The notes: generated by a model not told the origin, from the letters alone. A stretch of DNA of 64,000 nucleotides from Cryptomeria japonica (GCF_030272615.1 NC_081406.1:474285400-474349399); one strand, 5' to 3'. Positions 1-11,257 are shown, counted from the stretch's first letter. Translations and numbers: made by a program.

Positions 1-2105
1 CAAAATCGTATGACCAAAAACAATCAACTGATGAAATGTGGATGTCTAGACAAACCATAATGTTTCAAAGAAACAAAGCAACTAATAGATTGAACTTTTG
101 AACCATGTATCTCACATTCCAAAGATTCATAACACGTACAAATTGGAATATAGGTACATCTGATATTCATAAGTATACTTGTTGATCCTAATTGTAAATT
201 TGACAACTATAATTCTTCTTCATTTCCATGTAAAAAATGGGTCACTTTAGTGTGAATGGTTCGTCATATATTTGGATGTATTTGTAAAAAAAGGAATATA
301 CGTGAATTCCCAAAGTTCACCCAAGCTTTAAAAGTCATAATTGTACTTCACGCTATGATGGTGAAGGGTCACAAATCATGTTTTTGAGAAAATCGAGAAA
401 CTCTTTGTATTTGTATTTGCAATCCTATGAACATTTTCAAAGTAAAGGATATGATTCAAAGTAACATGTTGACTTCTAAACTTTAAGTTAAATGATCCCT
501 CAAATTGCCAATAAATGAATGATAATATTGTATTGTCTTGGATTGCTATTGGCATTTTCAAAGAGTTTAAAGTAAAACATGATCATCAACGGTCTAAGCT
601 AGTAGTTGACCAAGTATTAGCGGCAGGTTAGTAGAATAATCAAAGCGCCCATATCCACCAAGTTCAAAAAGTGAGTTGATTGTTACCGCTAAGTTGGTGA
701 ATAACATAAGTGACCGATATGTTTCTTCAGATAACCACGCAAGGTTTAAATATTGACAACTTCTTCATCGGTGAGTTGGCCAACTTTAACAAGTTACCAA
801 ACATTTCATCCTCTCTATTCTCATCGGCAAGATGTGAGTATTTCAAAAGACAACGCCTTCCCCTTGAACGTCCATCTGGCAGATTGAATACACCACGTGG
901 CTTGTGAAAGATAGCAAAATCGGTTTTATAACTACCTATTAACCATTTGCTTTGCATGCCGATAGATATGCATGCTATCGTGCTCCCTAACTCCACTCAC
1001 AGGTATTGAATTGAAATGTTTGAGCGCCTTGTATTCTGTAGATATGTGGTATGTGTATCAGATAGTTCTCTTCAAAGCAATGTAAAGTATAAACGTTAAA
1101 GTTTAAACGCCTGTCATTGCAATAAAGACAGTTGTGAATAATTCTCATCATCCACAATCTATAGATTGTCATGTATGCGCAGTTTTACTTCAAACTTGAT
1201 GTGATCTGTTGACCTGTGACATGGGATAGCGCTCTTTTGTGGTTTTTGATTGATTGTATGCATGGTGAAATAGATAGTTTGATCGAAATAATCTTAAAGA
1301 AATGGTTGTCATTCTCAGCACATGATTGTTATTGCTGCGCAATGTGAATATGTTGATAAGAGTTTAAGAAAGTGTAATGTGTATTCCGCCACCTTAGGCG
1401 ATATTGTTTCTCCTTAGCCATCGATGATATTGCTTCTATTTGTATTTCGGTGATGCCGTTTGTCTCACATCGCAATTAGAAGTGCTCTGGTCGACCTGCA
1501 TGCAAAAGCCGACAAAGTATTTTAAAGAATGTCATCACATCAAGTTTTAAAGTTATTTATATATTGTATACAATGAGGACTAACTTTATAGAATGGCTCA
1601 AAAGAGATCTTATCTCGTGGAATGCATGAAATGAGAAATTTAGAAAAACACAAGTGATCAAATGGCAAGGTTTTTGTCAGATTTGTTTTAGTTTGAAATA
1701 TCCTTCGACTTGGAGCATTTCAAAGAAGATGTCATCTTACAGATACCTGCTATAGGCAGAGGGTTCTCCAAACGTAAAGAATGGATATGCATGATTACTT
1801 TCTGCACTGGCAGAGTAATGTGTTATAAAAGAGCTTTAAAGACTTCCTTGTGATTAAATAGGAACTTATGTAAGTTTCAGTTCAAATCGATATCATTCAT
1901 GCATTGAAGAATACTGGGTCGGTTTACTTCAAAACCTATGCTCGCTATCTCAAGGAACTTTAAATATGTTATAAGTATTCTTTCCAAATACAGGTTGAAG
2001 CAGGATAATACAAATTTGAAATTCAAAGTTCAAACTAGTTATTAAAGCATTTCACTCACATATTACAAACAATTTTCAATATAAGAATCTGCAAAACACA
2101 TCATC
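1..2105. other. Stretch without a recognised gene
   Basis: No reading frame longer than about 90 codons and no recognisable domain on either strand. A TATAAAA sits at 1824-1830, about 280 bases before the ATG of the long ORF at 2106, and could be its core promoter. I found no second copy of the LTR-like block at 5.5-6.1 kb here, so this stretch is not an obvious 5' LTR for that ORF. Confidence 0.5.
1824..1830 (+). promoter_or_regulatory. TATA-box candidate upstream of the unknown long ORF
   Basis: TATAAAA in moderately AT-rich sequence, 276 bases upstream of the ATG at 2106. Spacing would leave a 5' leader of roughly 250 bases. The motif is short and could occur by chance in such DNA. Confidence 0.3.
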
Positions 2106-5036
2106 ATGAAATACAAGGCTCAAGAGTATGAGTACGCCCCGATGATCACCACCATGATTCCAGAGGTTCATGATACCAAGATTGGGCATATTAATTTGCA
2201 GGAAATCAAAAAGTTCTTCATGGAAGGCGACATATCAAAGTTGTCCTGTAGAGTGGCAGGAAGCGGCTTGATTGAAGCAGCATGTTTTCCCATAGCAATT
2301 CAATGTACAGATTTGATGATAGAATGCTCAAAAAGATATAATCCAGATGCAAGAGAGATAAGAGCTGCAGATGGATCCTTAATGGCCAAACTTGATGGAA
2401 TTTCAATAGCTATTATTCTTCATTTGCCATATAAGGAAAAGTTCACTCACATCGATAAGCAAAAAGCTTACAAATACTTCAGCGATAATAGAAGCAAATG
2501 CCTCAACAATCTGGCTAAAGAATGGATGGTCGCACCACGAGGAGGACAGTCTCAGCTTCCAAAAACACTCCATCATTCTCTTTTCATCAAAGAGATTTGT
2601 TACTTGATTATCTTACTCCATAGAGTGACAGGAAGTCCTGATTCCGTTGAGTTTGAAATGTGGATGTACCTCTTCATAACAGTCATCTCTGCCGGTAAGC
2701 AATTCATTGACTGGGGCCATCTCATCAGCAACTACATACATGACCAGTTAGTGCACTTCAAAACAAGTCAACGCTTCCATAAGATCTCTTACTTGATATA
2801 TGCTATTGCTAATTTGAGGTCATGGCCAGGGTTAAGTACTAATGGTGTCCTAAATCAAGAAACTCAAGTTTACCATTATTTCAAGCAATTGCAACTTGAG
2901 GAAAGCTTTGTGTATTTCAGGCGGGTGAATGATGCTTTCACAATGTGGGCAGTAAGGTTATTACAAGGAGACATTGCCACCAGAATATCAAAGGAAGCCG
3001 CTAAATTGATAAAGAAATATGGAAGTTTCTTCATCCAGTTTCCGAGATTTACCTATCTTCGAGTAGGAGGATTTGAAGGTTATCCACACAAGCTACCCAG
3101 ATATGTTGATGATAAGCTCATTTTAGTTGAGCTTTGTCGGCAATTGGTTTTAGTTCAAAAGAAATGTAGAGATAGAAAGAATAAAGGGGTAGCCTTTCCC
3201 ATTTGTCTCGGGCACTATAGATGTGATTCAAGTTCAAGAAAATATGAGACAGAAAAAGCTTTATCCAAGGTCAACTTGTATCCATACCAGATGAGGTTCC
3301 CTTTTGATAGCAAGGATTATGTCAAGAACAACTTAAAGTTAGGTCCTAGCTATTTTCATTTTCCTAATCTTGAAGACTTTTGGGAGGATTGTGAAGATGA
3401 GTTCGAGGTTAGAAAAAGAGATTGGACAAGGTTAACTTTGAAGCAAATGAAAGATTTCAAGATGGATTGGACCATAGAAGGCATTGAAGATGATGGATCT
3501 GATTTGATTGATCCTATCTATTTTGAGCAAGTCCAGTCCCAGCCACTTCCCAGTTTGAATTGGGTAGATCCGGAAATGAGAGATGTCAGAGAAAGAACAA
3601 GTTTTGTAATCAAGAATTTTGAAGCCTGGATTAAGAAGAAGATTACTCAAATGACTGCTACCAGACCAACAAAGGAAACTCCAAGAAGGAAAGGAAGTCA
3701 GCTTGAGAGCTCTACGTCACTGCATTCTTCCCATACTCCAGCTAGGGATACTCCTTCTTACCAGAATACTCAAGGAAGTGATGGAGATGAAGACCCTCCA
3801 AGGAGGAACAATCTTCATAACACATGTGGTGATGAACCACGACAAAAGAGGAAGAAATCCAGAGCAAAAGACATAGAAGAAAATTCTATTGCAAGTCAAG
3901 TAATAGATCAAGTTCCATTGGAAATTCTAGATGACACAAGATTTGATGATGGAATGCATTCCATATCTCCCTCAATTCCTATTGAATCCCCACGACAAGA
4001 AGCACAACAAAATACTTTAGTCATGGATTCATCATTTCCAAGCAATCCAAGCGATCAATTTGAAGAAATCGGAGAGGTGACAACAACAATGGTAGCAAGA
4101 CAAGAAATCATCCAAGAGTCTATAGAAAATTCTTCTTTCCCATGGTTAGAACAAAGTCTATTGAAGAAGAGGAAGGTAGAAAAGCTAGTGGTACCTGAAT
4201 TTAGTAGCATATCTGATCTCTTTGGAAGAGCTGAAAAACCGAAGAAACTCAAAGTATCCTCAAGAATAAAGACTGATCCAAATTCAAGGAATATGTGCTT
4301 AGAGATTGCTCAACCCATATCTGAGAAGGATACAAATGAGGCCACCTCTGCGGACTTTGTTGTGACAAAGATTGATATGGGACCTTCTTCTTATGAGTCT
4401 GATATTCAGAACTTTAATGTGATGGCAGCCAGAATGGTGGAGAGAAGTGAAAAGGATAAGCAATCCAAGGATCAATTGAAACAACAAGTGCACACTTTGT
4501 CTTCTTACTTGAGATCCGTAGTTGATACCTCCACTATGCCACTAAGTGTAGATCGCCAGCCAATTATATTGACACCAAAAGGAGTAATTGAAAGGAATGT
4601 TATGGATAATCTTCAAAAATACCAAGCCTATGGAAAGGTAATTGAAAGTTGGGTAGAAAAGGTCAAAACTCTTGCATGTGATTTCCTAGTCCAAGCAAAA
4701 TCTATCCATGATGAGGCCTTAATAAAGAAAAATACTATTGAGCAAGACTTGAAGAATGTCAAGAAAGAGGAAACAGTTTGGAAGGAAATTGTGAATTATT
4801 TCAAACAAATGATAGAAATTGGAATGGACACCCTTGCAACTGAGAAAATCCTGCCTAGTAACGAAAAAGATTATCTAGAAATATGGATAGAAATCATTAA
4901 CTGGAAACTAGTGATCATAGATCAAGTTTCATCAGAATTAGAAAAGCTCATGCTTTTATGTGATCAAGTGTGTACCAAACTCCAAGGACAACTCACTACT
5001 CTTCTCCCAGATGTGACATTGATGGAAGATTTGTAG
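2106..5036 (+). CDS. Unknown 976-aa protein, probably transposon-associated
   Basis: I do not recognise this protein. The frame is open for 976 codons without introns, far longer than chance allows here. Residues 1 to about 500 look like a folded, aromatic-rich domain. Within it, a segment around residues 95-125 (ISIAIILHLPYKEKF) loosely resembles N-terminal modules of plant transposon-encoded proteins; this is a weak impression, not a domain hit. Residues 520-680 are Ser/Pro/charged and disordered-looking. Basic clusters at about 577-588 (RQKRKKSRAKD), 684 (LLKKRKVEK) and 707 (KPKKLKV) resemble nuclear localisation signals. From about 778 to the end the chain is Lys/Glu/Leu/Gln-rich and probably coiled coil. 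The first ATG of the frame is used. The stop is TAG, and the same frame stays open afterwards. An accessory ORF of an LTR element or a lineage-specific host gene are both possible. Confidence 0.6.
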   Translation: MKYKAQEYEYAPMITTMIPEVHDTKIGHINLQEIKKFFMEGDISKLSCRVAGSGLIEAACFPIAIQCTDLMIECSKRYNPDAREIRAADGSLMAKLDGISIAIILHLPYKEKFTHIDKQKAYKYFSDNRSKCLNNLAKEWMVAPRGGQSQLPKTLHHSLFIKEICYLIILLHRVTGSPDSVEFEMWMYLFITVISAGKQFIDWGHLISNYIHDQLVHFKTSQRFHKISYLIYAIANLRSWPGLSTNGVLNQETQVYHYFKQLQLEESFVYFRRVNDAFTMWAVRLLQGDIATRISKEAAKLIKKYGSFFIQFPRFTYLRVGGFEGYPHKLPRYVDDKLILVELCRQLVLVQKKCRDRKNKGVAFPICLGHYRCDSSSRKYETEKALSKVNLYPYQMRFPFDSKDYVKNNLKLGPSYFHFPNLEDFWEDCEDEFEVRKRDWTRLTLKQMKDFKMDWTIEGIEDDGSDLIDPIYFEQVQSQPLPSLNWVDPEMRDVRERTSFVIKNFEAWIKKKITQMTATRPTKETPRRKGSQLESSTSLHSSHTPARDTPSYQNTQGSDGDEDPPRRNNLHNTCGDEPRQKRKKSRAKDIEENSIASQVIDQVPLEILDDTRFDDGMHSISPSIPIESPRQEAQQNTLVMDSSFPSNPSDQFEEIGEVTTTMVARQEIIQESIENSSFPWLEQSLLKKRKVEKLVVPEFSSISDLFGRAEKPKKLKVSSRIKTDPNSRNMCLEIAQPISEKDTNEATSADFVVTKIDMGPSSYESDIQNFNVMAARMVERSEKDKQSKDQLKQQVHTLSSYLRSVVDTSTMPLSVDRQPIILTPKGVIERNVMDNLQKYQAYGKVIESWVEKVKTLACDFLVQAKSIHDEALIKKNTIEQDLKNVKKEETVWKEIVNYFKQMIEIGMDTLATEKILPSNEKDYLEIWIEIINWKLVIIDQVSSELEKLMLLCDQVCTKLQGQLTTLLPDVTLMEDL

Positions 5037-5369
5037 GTGTTACAAAATAGCTTCCAGAACATGGTAGATCAGCAGCTTTTAAATAGGACAAACTTCAATG
5101 AAAATACCATGGAAAAATTGATTGATATTTACTCTTCCTTGAGAATCTCTATGTCTCAGATACTCAGCATGGTGACAGAACTAAGTGGCATTCATAGAAA
5201 CTTGAAGACATGGAAAATGAGGATAGCCAACATCCTAATTCCCAAAGGAAAATCTGTCACTTCAGCCATTCGACTTTTCAGAATCTTCAGAGACAAAGGA
5301 CCTGGACAACATAATGTGCCTACAGAAGCAACAACCTCATCGACAGCGCAAGGAGTTAGCTTAGAATAA
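5037..5369 (+). CDS. In-frame continuation of the unknown ORF past TAG
   Basis: The reading frame of the preceding ORF stays open for 110 codons after the TAG at 5034-5036 and ends with TAA at 5367-5369. The composition is unchanged: helical, Gln/Met/Leu-rich and coiled-coil-like, with LQNSFQNMVDQQ right after the stop. There is no ATG at the start (the first codon is GTG), so it is not an independent gene. The simplest reading is one protein of about 1,087 residues with a single CAG-to-TAG nonsense change. Programmed stop readthrough is possible but unsupported by any known readthrough context I can see. Confidence 0.5.
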   Translation: MLQNSFQNMVDQQLLNRTNFNENTMEKLIDIYSSLRISMSQILSMVTELSGIHRNLKTWKMRIANILIPKGKSVTSAIRLFRIFRDKGPGQHNVPTEATTSSTAQGVSLE

Positions 5370-5486
5370 GTGCAGAGTTGCATTTTGTTCATTTTTGTTG
5401 TGTTACTCACATCATGTTTTTGTCTTTCTTTGTAAATAACTCTCATGATCGAGTTTCTCTCTCTCTCATCTCTATTTATTTATTGT

Positions 5487-5492
5487 AATAAA
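5487..5492 (+). terminator. Polyadenylation-signal candidate
   Basis: AATAAA, 118 bases after the final stop of the long ORF, in a T-rich stretch following a CT-repeat (5454-5467). It fits a 3' UTR, or the start of an LTR. Confidence 0.35.
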
Positions 5493-5518
5493 GGATAATC
5501 TTGGCTCTTTTCATATGA

Positions 5519-5657
5519 GGTAGTTATCCTAAGTTCTCATTTTGGGTAGTTATTCTAAGTAGTTATTTTTCCCAAAGTTGAGGAAGTTATTTCAAGTAGT
5601 TAAGGAAGTTATAAAGTAGTTATAAAGGTGGTTAGGGTAGTTACCTCAGGTGGTTAC
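5519..5657 (+). repeat. Array of about ten GTAGTTA-type motifs
   Basis: Copies of G(T/A)(A/G)GTTA begin near 5520, 5546, 5559, 5583, 5596, 5605, 5616, 5628, 5637 and 5650, closing up to 9-13 base spacing in the second half. The array lies just upstream of a TATATATA box at 5667-5674. Such direct-repeat blocks are typical of enhancer-like parts of LTR U3 regions. Confidence 0.6.
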
Positions 5658-5666
5658 CACTTCACC

Positions 5667-5674
5667 TATATATA
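5667..5674 (+). promoter_or_regulatory. TATA box downstream of the motif array
   Basis: TATATATA followed about 30 bases later by an AT-to-GC-mixed stretch that could hold a transcription start. Together with the upstream repeats it has the layout of an LTR promoter. No protein frame of note follows within 1 kb. Confidence 0.4.
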
Positions 5675-5699
5675 CCTCATTATTATTCAATGTAGGGAT

Positions 5700-6332
5700 T
5701 CTACTTTTTCACAAGCTTTGTATAAGAGACTTGGATAGTGTTATTCAAGCAATTAAGCAATAGAGATCAATTTGGATGTGTGTTCAACTTATTCTCATGG
5801 GTTATTATCAATGTTCTTATGTTTAATTGATGATTACCTAATGCTTTCCCTTTAACATTGAATGTGAAGAAGTTTATTTCAAGTTGTGGTATCTCAAACT
5901 TGATTATATAGAATTTATTTTAATCTAGATTCATACCTTATATGGCGTTCAATCTTTCTTTATTGTTCGTTCTTTAAATTTTTGAAAAATCCAAATACCC
6001 CCATTATACGAGGGAGCTGCCCCTCTCAAACGCAGAGAAGAATTACCATTCTTTTGTTTTTGTGATTCTTCAACTGTTGTGAACGCTTTGTTGCTAATTA
6101 CAGGGCAAAACAGAGTTTTTCAAGAAAGTTTCTTAAAGCAACAAATCCGTTTACCAACAATACTACTCGAACAACAAACCCATATTTGCGACTACAGAGA
6201 AACACAGAGCAAAGCATGATCAACTGAGTCACAGAATAATCAAAGCAATAGTATTATGTTGACATCAATGACAACATATATAACCTATCGAACATCCACC
6301 TTCACCAAAAAGGGCATCAATGATAAAACTCC
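5700..6332. other. LTR-like non-coding stretch, boundaries unclear
   Basis: No gene seen. A GC-richer segment near 6000-6045 and a run toward 6140 look like the U5 end of an LTR, but I could not find the partner copy, terminal TG/CA, or a primer binding site. From 6257 a short segment (TTGACATCAATGACAAC) resembles LTR ends elsewhere in the window. Confidence 0.3.
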
Positions 6333-6476
6333 AATAAAGAATTTATGCATTGTTTTAGACATTTTGTAATCTTTTCTTTTGAGGAATATAGCATATCTTT
6401 CTTGTTGCTCTCATTTGTGAAACGTGTTTTTATTTGTTGTTTGATCTTGTAGGTTCTTGTGTTGCAAAATTTAACA
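6333..6476 (+). repeat. 3' portion of a 5' LTR (truncated)
   Basis: About 140 bases match 19624-19770 in the same orientation, with shared core GTAGGTxCTTGTGTTGCAAAA. Upstream of 6333 the similarity stops, so this copy is 5'-truncated. It ends ...TTTAACA, and the next bases TGTTATCAAATT match 8 of 12 positions of the usual initiator-Met primer binding site. That marks it as the 5' LTR of a copia-like element running rightward. Confidence 0.55.
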
Positions 6477-6610
6477 TGTTATCAAATTGTGGATTTAGCA
6501 AATGCCTTCTCAAGATTTAAAGGTTTCTTTTCTTAGAAAAATTACAGAGTCACCAAATTTGCCTTCTTGTGTGGATCTAGAAGTGGGTATTTTTTTCAAC
6601 TTTTGGAGCA

Positions 6611-7045
6611 AAATGGGTCTCACTATTGCATTCACAACATCCCAAAACCTATAGATCGACTGCCATTTTATCAAAATCTAGGCACTTAAACTTTTGGGTC
6701 AACTTCACCAAGGGCACAAAATTGAAGCAAAATTTGAGAGTCAATAAAAAATATAGAAGAGAAATGGACCTCACTATTACATTCACAATTTCTAGATATC
6801 CCCAGATCCACTCTTATTTTGTCAAAATCTAAGCAACTGAATTTTTGGGATTTTTTCTTGAGGGCACATGTTTTGAGGCAAGATCTAGGGATTGGAAAAA
6901 AATATTAGCACTTTCAAACAAAATAGACCTTGCCATCATGCTCACAATAGCCAAAATCCTATAAATTAACTATTCATTTGCCAAAATTCGAATTGTTGAC
7001 TTTTTGGGCAATTTTTTGAGGGCACATTTTTTGAAGAAGTCATCC
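6611..7045 (+). repeat. Three diverged tandem units of about 155 bp
   Basis: Units start at 6611, 6762 and 6921, each opening with AAATgGaCCT-like sequence, then CATTCACAA, a Gln/Leu-like TTTTGTCAAAATCTA segment, and closing with GAGGGCACA...TTTTGAAG. The three copies are clearly related but diverged. They lie just inside the truncated 5' LTR, in the interior of that element. Confidence 0.6.
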
Positions 7046-7870
7046 ATATAGTTGTTGACACATGAACTTAACAATATTATATCATTGTTAGAGAATATTC
7101 TACCAGCAGTCACCAAGGAAGGTTTTTTCAGTGAAATATTTCATTTATGGATTTTTTTTTGGCTTTTTTTAACTATCTTCAGTAAAATGATCATAAATTT
7201 TGCATACAAACTCAAAATTAAGCAAACGAAATATCATCAGAAAGTTGGTTCTAGTGCCAATTTAGTGGTTCTAATAATTTTGTCAGCTTCTTCTCCAATT
7301 ATTCAAAACATCTATGTGAATTAAAATATTTTTTTTTGCACATATGAGGCCATATCTTGCATATTTGGACTTCATTTTTCACAAATGAGCAGGCATTAGA
7401 AATGTAGTTCAGTGCTCTATCCAAATCTGTTGTTATTTCTTCCATATTTTGCCCCAAGTTTTTTTTACTCAATATATATTTTTTAATTTATGGATAATTA
7501 CTTGGTCATTTTGTCTCCTAGAAATGTTATGTTTGCATTGGATGACTTCCCTCACGCTGCTCTACATGTATTTTCAACATTTTTCCTATTTGGACTTTTT
7601 GAGCATATTTTTCATGTGCTTATCTATTTGTAGACACACTAAGATTAAGTGTGACTCTTGTGTATGGTTTTTGGGGATTTAACATGTTTTTTTGGGCCTT
7701 GTTTTATACATTTATAGTATTATAAAGTGCCATGGGGGTCATGAAGTGCCTTTATTTTTCCATCACACCTTTGTTTGGCGAGTGTCCCTCCATGAGGACA
7801 TTGAATCCTAGGGATTCTTGTCCCATGCGTGTGTGCATTTGTTGCATACCCTTTTCAATTTGCAAGTAAT
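7046..7870. other. Non-coding interior of the degraded LTR element
   Basis: T-rich, no recognisable coding domain. Short frames at 7052-7324 and 7449-7682 are hydrophobic because of T-richness and are not credible genes. The stretch ends where the minus-strand copia LTR starts at 7871. Confidence 0.4.
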
Positions 7871-10413
7871 TCAAGAACACAAGTGATCACTGAGAGGTAG
7901 GGTGAATCAGTGATATTCTAAAATTATAAATAAAAGTGTACAAGTATAAATAGATAAAAACACACACACACAAAGACAAATCTCATAACACAAGAATTTA
8001 TGAGGAAAACCCAATGTGGGAAAAACCTCGGTTAGAAGAGATGATAGAGTCTACTGCTCCAATCTAGCCTCACAAAGAAAATCACTGGTTACAATCTGAT
8101 TTAAGGGCACTACCCCTAGAGAAGCACCAATTCCTCAATTTAGAGCACCTACCCCTAGATTTGTGACCACCAACTCAAGGAGCATCAACCCCTACTCAAA
8201 ACACCCACTCAGAGAGAAACTGTCAATTACGATGTAAATTTTGAATACAATGAAATTTCTTGTTACAAGTGGGTCTTGTAACCCTTTTAAAATAGGAATC
8301 CTCTACACACTGCAACTCTAATATGAAATTCCTTGAAGTCTCTTTGCCGCCCTTTTAGTCTCTACAAATATTCTCAATATTTCTCTCAATAGTCTTCTAC
8401 CTCTCTCATAAAACTTTTTTAACTATATGGTCTTCACATGCACCTCCTTATTGTCATTCACTTAGCTCTGCAAGCACTCTTCTATGTACTGCAATAAATT
8501 CCTATCTGAATTCCCTACTCCACTTTTGATTCAACAGACACCTCGGTCTTAGCCAGCTCTACTAAACTACCCCTATCAAATATCATCAACTCCTCTATTT
8601 GATCAGCAAAAGAATTTTCCCTCCAAGAAGAATTCAAATATTTTATTCATTTTTTGTCATCTTAGAGATTTTTACTACATAAGATTTTAATCCTCTGTGC
8701 TGATATTTATCACCCATATTAATTTCTTCCATTATGTCCTCAGATTATTCTCTGCACTTAGATTACTAACTTTAGTAATCTTCATCTACCCATAAGCTTT
8801 GATATTCTCTCTGTCGATCATCTCAAGCCACTCAACAGTCTACAACATGGACACCATTAATGCACTCCATCCTTTCTCGACCTAGTTTGATTAGATTGAC
8901 AACCACCCCATTTAAGTGCATCATGATCACTGACTTCTGCATATTTAAATTGTCTTTTGACCACCTGAATGATCATATGTCTTTATATTTGTCATCCAAA
9001 TTATCTGGTCAATCTCAGTCAACTGCCACATGGATCATTGTATCAATCAGGCTACCGTGTCAATAGAATAATCTCAAACGGTCAAAACCCACAAGAAGGA
9101 TTTTATCGGCAAGAGGTTTAACGGTCACAATGACCTTAAACCCTATCACTATAGCTCAGATAGGTCTGCAAGAATGAATTTGAGTCCTGGTGAAAGGCAT
9201 GGTCATACCAAAAGAAGAACACTATCGATAAGACATGGCATTGTCTTGTTGAAATAAAACCCTTTGTCAAAATTCAAACCATGTTAGCCAGAAAAAAATA
9301 GGGTTACACTAACATGGAGCACATTTTCACCCAAAATTCAATCGATCACACCCAAAATAGAAGTGTTTCGATGTGGTAACTGAGAGGTGCCCAAAGATAG
9401 CAAATATCTTGCCAAAAGGGCAAGTCTTGGCGAAAGGCCATTTCACCACGAGGCCCACATGACAAAGAGAGTCAATCAACACCTACCATTTGGCAACATA
9501 GGGCACAAAGGAGAAAATGGGTTGCACAAAACCAACTCAACCTAAGTAAACCAATGAGCATACACCACTTGAACTTCTGCAGACACTCAGACAAAGTGGG
9601 CCCGACTATCAGAGACCGGAGATAGGCCAGAATTCAGAACCAAGAACAAAATGACTTCATTTTTTTCAATCAGACGCGATCACATGACATAAGACATGAG
9701 ATACTTGGTGGGGTCCATATCAAAGATCGAAGGATCAGGAGAAACACAAACTTAGGAACAAAAGTGATACACTTCCATTTTTTTAGTCCCACGCGATAGG
9801 TTGATACAAGACTTGGCTAGGCCCCACACAAACTGATCATGGCGAGGATGAGTCAAACAATGACCTCCAATAGGATGCAAGTGGACATGAGGTCAAAGTG
9901 GGTCCGATTGAGGTGGAGATTTTGGTAAAGCTTCACGAGCCACCAAACACAAAAATGAGTCTTGCCAAAAGACCAACCTACACCAAAATGCAAGCTCTTT
10001 CACCAAGACAACAACTCGGTCACACCGAAAAAAAGGAGACATATCGGTATAAAATAAAGGAGCCAATGTAAGGAAAAATTTATCTTACTGATAAGCCATG
10101 GACCTCATTGACACAGATACATGTTGATGAGACAAAAACATTGTCTCACCAAAAACTATAGAACCAAGAGATTTTTTAGCATTTAACGACCTACAACGTG
10201 TAAAGATAAAATCCAATGGGTCAACCATAGTAAGAGGAAAATATTGAGCATGATGCCAACCCTTTATGACATGATTTCAACCATTTTACACATCTACAAT
10301 CAATCTTTTGTGCATATGAAATTGACCTAATATCACACATTGTGACCTCTGCAACTCATTATTCTTGCACGACTTATTATGCCCTAGTTGACATCAATGA
10401 CAAGAAAATTCCA
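7871..10413 (-). repeat. 3' LTR of the minus-strand copia element
   Basis: About 2.54 kb, aligned along its length with 16022-18621. The left end has TC where the partner has TG (7871). At 8003-8031 is AAAACCCAATGTGGGAAAAA, the usual motif near copia LTR ends, read from the other strand. A cluster of AGCACC-type short repeats follows at 8100-8215. Small frames inside (for example 8860-9066, 10342-10548) are not genes. Confidence 0.85.
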
Positions 10414-10415
10414 AT

Positions 10416-10429
10416 ATCTCCCCCTTTGG
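10416..10429 (-). other. Polypurine tract of the minus-strand copia element
   Basis: On the minus strand GCCAAAGGGGGAGA lies immediately upstream of the 3' LTR. The same motif precedes the 3' LTR of the plus-strand copia element at 43071-43084. Confidence 0.7.
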
Positions 10430-10748
10430 CATTGATGTCAACACACACAAAATTCTTCTTCTCCCCCTTTGACAACAATGATAAAGGGCCAAATTTCTCT
10501 CTCCCCTATGATAGCATACCAATGTTACTCCACCAGAGAAGCAAATAGATTGATATTTTGTTGGAAATATGAATTCTCCACCCGTGATACTATAGATCTA
10601 AGCAAGATGAAACATTATTACAATATAAAAAGCAGTGCCAAGACTACTTATAGAAAGTTTAGATCCCCCCCTGAGAACAAGCATGAGGTTCAAGGATGAA
10701 AATAATAAAACAGTATGCTTACGCTGAACCACAGTCCTGATAAAATGC

Positions 10749-11257
10749 TTAAGTGTTGAAGGAAGGTGGGCCAACCCCCAATTTTAGCCTCAGATATTCA
10801 AATGTGTCCTTGGGAAGTAGCTTAGTAAAAATGTCTATCACTTGTTCACTTGTACTTACATATTCTACTTTGACTTCTCTCTCTACAACCCTTTCCCTGA
10901 GAAAATGATACTTGATTGCTATGCGATTTGTCCTAGAATGCATGATAGGGTTCTTGGAGATGTTTATGGCACTATAATTGTCACACATAATTGCAATAGG
11001 GTCTAAAAATGTAACTTGAATGTCCTTTAGTGTCTACTTCATCCATAGGAGCAACATGTGGTACCTGCAATATACTCTTCTTCAATAATTGATAATGAAA
11101 TGGATTCTTGCTTCTTGTTATGCCATGACACTAACCTCTCTCCAAGGAAGAAATCTTTGCCACTGGCGATCTTCCTATTATCTACACATCCCGCCCAATC
11201 AACATCAGTATAGGCTTGTAAAGTGAAATCTCCTTTCTTTTGGATACCATAAGCCAT
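10749..11257 (-). pseudogene. Copia RNase H region
   Basis: Two frames (11257-11039 and 10988-10749) hold the copia RNase H: AYTDVDWAGC near the start, RLVSWHNKKQ, then CDNYSAINISKNP and the tail ending EYLRLKLGV. Acidic residues of the TDVDW and CDN motifs are visible. A frame break between 11039 and 10988 separates the halves. The end lies about 320 bases before the polypurine tract, as usual. Its role would be RNA removal and strand synthesis during reverse transcription; broken here. Confidence 0.8.

Noticed and set aside
5034-5036. Programmed stop-codon readthrough at the TAG
   Set aside because: The following bases GTGTTA are not a known readthrough context, and a CAG-to-TAG change is simpler. 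Left open only as a test.
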